Source of the DNA: Eulemur rufifrons
Taxonomy: Eukaryota > Chordata > Mammalia > Primates > Lemuridae
Direction of reading: 5' to 3'
Length of the DNA stretch: 64,000 bases
Assembly (NCBI RefSeq): GCF_041146395.1
Contig: NC_091006.1
Location: 6,144,001-6,208,000, forward strand
The position numbers were made by a program, and so were the translations under genes. How positions within the stretch are numbered: position 1 is the first letter of the stretch; the number at the start of each line of letters is the position of its first letter. Below are positions 58,456 to 64,000 of this stretch, one piece after another. A model generated the notes under the pieces. It searched no databases. It worked only from the letters and a program-made list of their open reading frames with translations, and had not been told where the DNA came from.

Positions 58456-61400
58456 CTAAGAATCCAGCTTGGAGGACAAGGTGGACGATGGGGCCATCTC
58501 TGGGCAGGGGACCTGGAAGGAGAAAGACACCAGGTGATTCGGGGAACATACAATATCTAGAAGACATTTTTACCACCAGGAGCATTGCCTCACCCAGACT
58601 GTGGTAAATGGACGAATGAATGTCCCCTGGGACTGTTTTTAATCTAATCTGAGAGTCTCTGCCCTCGAATAGCAGAATTTATGCCACTGACATTAATTGT
58701 AGTTTCTGCTATACTTGGCCTTATTGTTGCCATCTTACTGGTTTTTTTCTCCCTAAGTCCTTTTTTCTGTTCTACTAGTGGTTAACCATTTTTTCCCCCA
58801 ACACATTAAAATCTATATTTTTCCATCAACATTAAAAATGAACTAGTACCTATACCCTCCCACCCTAGCAATAGAAGAACTTATGCATATTTTTACTTTT
58901 CTGTTGTTCCATCTGGTTTCCCCAGGCAGAGTGACCTGTCTCCCCTGTATCCAGCTGGGGTAGGGAGCAGTTCCTTCTCACCATCTCTGATTCCCTGGAA
59001 GGGAGTGGGCCTTCTGTCTGGGTCCAAGCATGGCGAAGGTGGCACCCAGTCTCAGGTTCCAGGGATAGTGTGTCGGAGAGATTTTCCTCAGAGCCTGTTT
59101 GTGGAGTGATGCATGGAAGGGATATGGATATAACGGGAAGGGCCTCATGACCTTGGACTTAATCCACGTCCACCAGGTTCCTCCCCAGGACTACTCTGCT
59201 CTGGGTCTTACCACAGCTGGCAGGGGGACTTGGTGTGGGCGAGACTGGGGCTCCTGGGGGGCCCACATCGCTCTTGGCCCCTGGCCTCCTCTTACACTCC
59301 ACCTTCACTTGGTCTCTGCAGTGTTTGTGGCAACACAGCCCACAGTCTGGGGGAAGGCAATGGTTAACGGCCAGGGGCCCAGTCTGTGCCCTCCATTCTT
59401 CCAGCCTACAAATGGAGTATGCCCTCCCACTCGCCGATGCCCCACTCACCCCGACAGCGGTAGCCTTGCTTGGTGACACCCCAGAGCTGGGAAGAGAAAG
59501 CAGAATAGGTTACCCAGCCTAAGGGAGGGAGGGCTATGGATTGGAGGAGAGGGTGTGGAAGTATGGAAGCTACCCAGGTTCTGAAGATTCTCAAGGCTAG
59601 AGATTTAACTGGAATTAAAGGAATTAAAGTATCTCAAGTTTGGGGAATCATCTAGGATATTAGAATTAGGGGAAATTAGGAGTTAATGTAAATTCATGGT
59701 GAGGCATGGTGTTCACACCTGTAAACCCAGCATTGAGGGAGGCTGAGGCAGGAGGATCCCTTGAGGTCAGGAGTTCAAGACTAGTCAGGGCAGTATAGCG
59801 AGACCCCATCTCTACAAAAAAATTTTAAAACTAGCCGGGCATGGTGGCGTGCCTGTAGTCCCAGCTACTCAGGAGGCTGAAGTGGGAGGATTGCTTGAAC
59901 CCTGGAGTTCAGGGCTACAGTGGGCTATGATTGTGCCGCTGCACTCCAGCCTGGGTGACAGAGTGAGACTGTCTCTAAAAAAGAATTAAAATAGAAAAAA
60001 AAATGTAAATTTTACAGGCAGGGATTGTATCTGTTGTGTTCCTGCTGTATCCCCAGAGCTTAGAACCGCCAGGCACAAAGGAGGTGCTCAGTAAATATTT
60101 AGTGAGTGAACAAATGAATCTGGGAAGTGACCCAAGGTTTGTGAATTAGTCTTGGTTTGGAGACTGAGAGATTTGTCCATTACCCGGAGTTTGAGGATAC
60201 CTTGAATTTGGAATTTATCCAGGGTTTGAATGGTCTGGAGTCTAGAGATTTGGAGACTGATTCTGTTTGGACATAATCTACCCAGGTTTGTAGATTATCC
60301 AGAGTTTCAGAGATTATCCACGGTTTGGCAACTGTCTGGGGTGGAGACGGTCTGGGATTTGGGGATTATCTGGAATTTGGGCATTATCTAGAGTTCGGAG
60401 ACTATCTAGAATGTAGGCATATCTGATGTTTAGGGTTATATGAAATGTGGGGATCATCTGAGGCTGGAGAATTTTCTGGAGTCTGGGGACTGTGCCCCAG
60501 GGCGGGGCTGGTTTTCCATGAGGAACTGGGGCTTTCCAGGGGTGGGGCCCGGGGGCAGTAACAGGGCAGAGTGCTCACGAAGCCATTGCAGCTGTCACAG
60601 AAGGTCGGCTTGCGGAGGGTGACCTCGTGGAAGGTGTGCAGGAAGGCCAGGCCCAGCTTGGAGCAGATGGCGCTGGCCCGGAGCAGGTACCCCGTCAGCT
60701 CCTCTCTGCTGAAGGAGCCTCTCCTGGGGGCGGAGACGGAGCCTCAGCATGGCCAGCCCCTACCTCCCCCAGACCCGGGCGTCCAGGCAACCCCAGTGTC
60801 CTCGTCTTCGGGGGACCCAGGACTGCTCACCCCTGGCGGGGAGGTGGGTGAAGCCCGTGGCAGGCGAAGGGGAAGTTGCCCGAGAGCCGCTCAAAGTCCT
60901 CCTGAGAGATGGTTCCTCGGCCTTCAGGGTCATAATTCTTGAATACGGACTTGGGAGCGGCGTGGGGAGGCAGAATGCGGCCCGGTCAGCAAGGTGTGAA
61001 CCCCACGGCCTCTGCAGATGCAGGGCCATGCAGGTGTCTCCCTCCTGGCCCCCCCGCAGCCAGGCCACTGTCCCCTCCTTACCTCCACCAGCTGCTCCAC
61101 GTGCCGACCCAGGGTGACCCTGTCCGGCTTGGGTGTCACACCAGGGGCCCACTCTACCACCAGAGGTGCTTTGAAGGGGGAAGGTGGCTGGGGCAGGGAC
61201 AGAGGGGCACAGTTAGCGCATAGGCTTGGGCAGTGGAGGGGGAGGAGGGTCAGAGGTCAGGGGTCAGGTCTCACCAGACTCTTGGGACAGCGGGGCTCCC
61301 GGGCGTAAGAAAGCTCGTAGATCTCATCCTCCGTGTAGAAGAGATCCAAGGAAAGCTGGGCGCCGGCAGGGGCGGTACAGTCTTTGTCTCCGTCCTCCTG

Positions 61401-64000
61401 CCTGCAGCCCGCGTCCCGGCCTGGACCGCCACTCTCCGTCTTCTTCCCAAAGCCCCTTTTCTCTGGAGACCCCTAAGATCTCTCCCACCACACCCCCCTC
61501 ACACTGCACACTGTCCCTTCCCCCCTCTAGAAATGCCATCTTCTCACTGAGGTCTCTTTTGGTCTCCCTGTTTAAAAATCACACCCCTGTCACTTGTCCA
61601 TTGTTTTCCCTACAGCACTTATGGGCCAAGAGTGGCTGTTTCCTCACTTTGTTTCATTGGCCGTTGTCCCCACTGGAACGTCAGCCCCACCAGAACAGCC
61701 ACTGTTTTCCTGACTTGCTCACTGTGGTGTCCCCAGCGGCGGAGAGTGCCGGGCTCACAGCAGGTGCTCAAGAAACATTTAGGCTCATGGCCTTTTAGAA
61801 GCAGCAGAGCAGAGGGCCTTAAGCACCCCTCACCCTAGGGCAGGGCCAGCTTCACAGGCCACAGACCCGTGCAGAAGCCCCCCTTGCCTGAATGCCCTGC
61901 TGTCACCATCTTGAAATTTTTAATAACTTTGAACAAGGAGGCCCATGTTTTCATTTTGCACTGGACCCTGCCAATCATGTAGCTGGTTCTGTCATAGCAA
62001 ATCAACTTTCCAGTTTTAAACTACATGGCCCTTAGCATCCCAGACTCAATTCAAAAACTGAGGGGAAGTGTAGCCACATCCCGCACTCACAGTCCTAGGC
62101 CACAGTGCAGGAGTTAACATACGTTGACAAGCCGGCTCGGAGGCTGGCCTACCTGGATTCAAATCCTGGTTTTACTGCTGCGGGACAGTGGGCAAGTGAC
62201 CTCCCCTCCCAGGGCCTCAGTTTCCCAATCCATAGAATGGGTACAATAAGGGTCCCTGCCTCATAGGTTTGTAAGGTAGAATCCGTGGAGAGGGTTTTTT
62301 GTTTTGTTTTTTTTTTCAACATAGTGCCTGGGACATAGTAGATGATCGATAACTGCTACTAGTTTTTGGCTTAGATTCCTGGATAGGTCAAAGCTTGGAG
62401 GTTTGGATGATTGGCATGAGAAGCTCAGAAGCTTGGAGTTCAGGAGTGTGAAAGCCCCAGACAATCCCAGAGCTCAGATCAATGGATACTTGAGTTGCTG
62501 GGAGAATCGGGGGCATCACTTACATAGCGCTCACTGTGCTCTGGATACTGTTAGAAGTACTTTATATGATTTATATTATTGGTTGATTCTCCTCAACCAT
62601 CCTCCAAAGGGGGGGGGTCGTATTATTATTCCCATTTTGCAGATAAGGAAACTGAGGCAAACGGGTGAAGTGACTTGCCCAAGATCACACAGCTAGTAAA
62701 AAACCTAGAAGCTCTGGCCTGTGTGCTCCAAGCATGATTCCACACTGGTCCTGCAGATGCTCACCCGCCCAGAACCCTAAATCTCAGTCTCCTCGCTCAG
62801 CCCCTGGGAACCCAGCCTGGGCAGGGCAGGCAGCTCACCGTGAGCAGATGCAGCAGGTCCTCGTTGGCACTGCAGGGCGGCCGCTGCCCCTGGAGGGCTG
62901 CCAGCTCCTGCAGCCGCAGGTAGAGGCTGTTCAGCTTGGGCAGGTGCAGGCGGCCATCAGGCAACCTGTCAGGCTGTGCCTCATGCAGGGACACCAGGTC
63001 CTTGAGGTGCACACCCAGCACTGGCAGCCGGAAGCCCGTGCAGCCAGCCCAAGTGCGGCGGTAGCGGGCGTAGTTGTTGTGGGAGGCGAGGAGCTCAGTC
63101 AGTTCCAGCAGGGCCTGCGTGGAGGGACACGTCATGGGGGCATGTTATCGGGAGGGCAGTTCTGTTCCCTGACCCCCCTGGAGAGGAGTGTCCTAGCAGC
63201 CTCCTGTGTGGGCTCCAGACCCCCAGGGGCCCAGTGGTGTTTGGGACACCACCTGAGTCCCTCCATATCCCACATTGGTCTCAGCATCTTCCCCAAACTG
63301 CTCTTCCTCTTGGGTCCCCATCTCAGAGAGGCCCCACCATCCCCCATTCGCCAGGCTAGAGCGATTTCTCAAAAACCTGAGAAATCGTGCATGTGTCATC
63401 ACTCCTAGACCTTCCCTAGCTCCCCATTGCCCTCTGGATAAAGTCCAAGCACCTTAGGCCTGCTGGCGAGGCTCAATGGGATCTTCCCCTGGGCATCTCC
63501 AGCCTACCTTCCTGCCACTTCCTGGCCTCAGCCACATGCCAGATTCAGGAATGACTTACTCTTCTCAGACACCTCCCCGGACATCTCCAACCCATGCTCC
63601 TCCCTTGGGTGGCACACATGTTGGCATCTTTGGGTGTGTGTCTTAGCCCCCCATCTGGACTGCAAGTTCTGTTAGCATCTGCCTCCCTCACAGCCCTGCT
63701 CAGGACCAGGCACACTGAGAGTGGAGAGGGGTCAGCCCGTGGGTGGATGGATGACAAGGGGGAAGAGCGCAGACAGAGCCCAGAGGTCTGTGGGGTTTGG
63801 AGGAGCAAGTCCTCGGGTGGTTCCAGGGCTCCTGGGCGGGGATGGGCAGGGGCTGGGGAATTTAAGGGTGGGGGTTCAGGTCAGCTGACCACTTGGACTT
63901 TGGGGAGGGTAGTGGGGGTTCACCTTGGTGCTGTCAGGGCTCAGGTGGGTGTGGGAGTCCTTGAGTCTGGAGATGGCACTATGACACAAGCCGCCTGTGA
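58456..64000 (-). CDS. RASGRP4: RASGRP4, RAS guanyl-releasing protein 4 (5' partial, last ten coding exons)
   Basis: Diacylglycerol-responsive guanine-nucleotide exchange factor for Ras, expressed mainly in mast cells and other myeloid cells. Minus-strand exons, first to last: beyond 64000-63924, 63114-62839, 61355-61275, 61187-61083, 60949-60831, 60723-60579, 59486-59450, 59346-59212, 59094-58982, 58512-58456. All join in frame. The first three exons encode the end of the RasGEF domain ([37 protein letters not shown]). Next comes an EF-hand-like segment ([16 protein letters not shown]) whose loop has Arg at position 5 and Asp at 12, so Ca2+ binding is doubtful. A C1 zinc finger spans three exons, with the H/C spacing C-X2-C-X13-C-X2-C-X4-H-X2-C-X7-C intact. 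The last exon encodes only 18 residues ending in SSKLDS. The gene continues past the right edge. Confidence 0.95.
59590..60490 (+). repeat. Degenerate ~20-base minisatellite in a RASGRP4 intron, split by an Alu
   Basis: A theme close to 'tctggagtttggagattatc' recurs some 15-20 times between about 60,140 and 60,490, with similar units at 59,580-59,690. Units differ strongly from each other. The Alu at 59,691-59,995 and an L2 tail at about 60,015-60,120 interrupt it. Confidence 0.65.
59691..59995 (+). mobile_element. Old (AluJ-like) Alu, sense
   Basis: A complete dimeric Alu without the lemur-specific block (has gtgggctatgattgtgccgc, then gcactccagcctgggtgaca). It probably predates the lemur lineage. 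Confidence 0.8.
61356..62838 (-). other. RASGRP4 intron with L2 and MIR fragments
   Basis: A sense L2-type piece lies at about 61,580-61,790, a sense MIR at about 62,125-62,360 and an antisense MIR at about 62,515-62,730. No exon is seen. Confidence 0.5.
63390..63730 (+). repeat. L2 LINE fragment, sense, in RASGRP4 intron
   Basis: Sense L2-type phrases (ccctctggataaagtccaag; ccatctggactgcaagttct). Confidence 0.55.

Overview
The window is mammalian nuclear DNA from a strepsirrhine primate, most likely a Malagasy lemur. The evidence is the interspersed repeats: most full-length Alu copies share a lemur-type diagnostic body with a 'gccgtggcgtcagcctagc' stretch and an internal block reading 'tatatatttttagttgtcc'. 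Old mammalian repeats (L2, MIR) and L1 pieces fill much of the rest. The species cannot be fixed from sequence alone.

The gene order matches the interval human 19q13.2 CATSPERG-PSMD8-GGN-SPRED3-FAM98C-RASGRP4, recalled from general knowledge. From left to right: (1) CATSPERG (+), with 26 coding exons in frame from 2,583 to a stop at 21,772 and its 5' exons off the left edge; (2) a repeat-rich spacer (about 21.9-29.0 kb) holding a dead cytochrome c retrocopy, an older L1 interrupted by a younger rearranged L1, and a dead MSANTD3 retrocopy next to the PSMD8 promoter; (3) PSMD8 (+), 7 exons; (4) GGN (-), with one very large proline-rich exon and a short terminal exon; (5) SPRED3 (+), 5 coding exons; (6) a gene-poor spacer with unusual degenerate tandem sequence; (7) FAM98C (+), 8 exons; (8) RASGRP4 (-), its last ten coding exons, the first of them cut by the right edge.

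All six genes are open across every exon junction I could follow, so they look functional. They do not form one pathway. CATSPERG (sperm Ca2+ channel subunit) and GGN (gametogenetin) are male germline genes. PSMD8 is a housekeeping proteasome subunit. SPRED3 (inhibitor of Ras-ERK signalling) and RASGRP4 (Ras activator) act on the same cascade in opposite directions. FAM98C belongs to a family linked to the tRNA ligase complex.

I found no new enzymatic or defence system. The points most worth a second look are: a probable GC-AG intron (or shifted donor) in CATSPERG; the MSANTD3 retrocopy that brings a CpG-rich 5'UTR head-to-head with PSMD8 and has an L1 end on its 3' side within one pair of target-site duplications; an L1 with an internally inverted segment; a near-perfect tandem duplication of a complete Alu inside PSMD8; and several degenerate short tandem arrays. 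Exon boundaries come from reading frame, splice consensus and remembered family sequence; no alignment was run.
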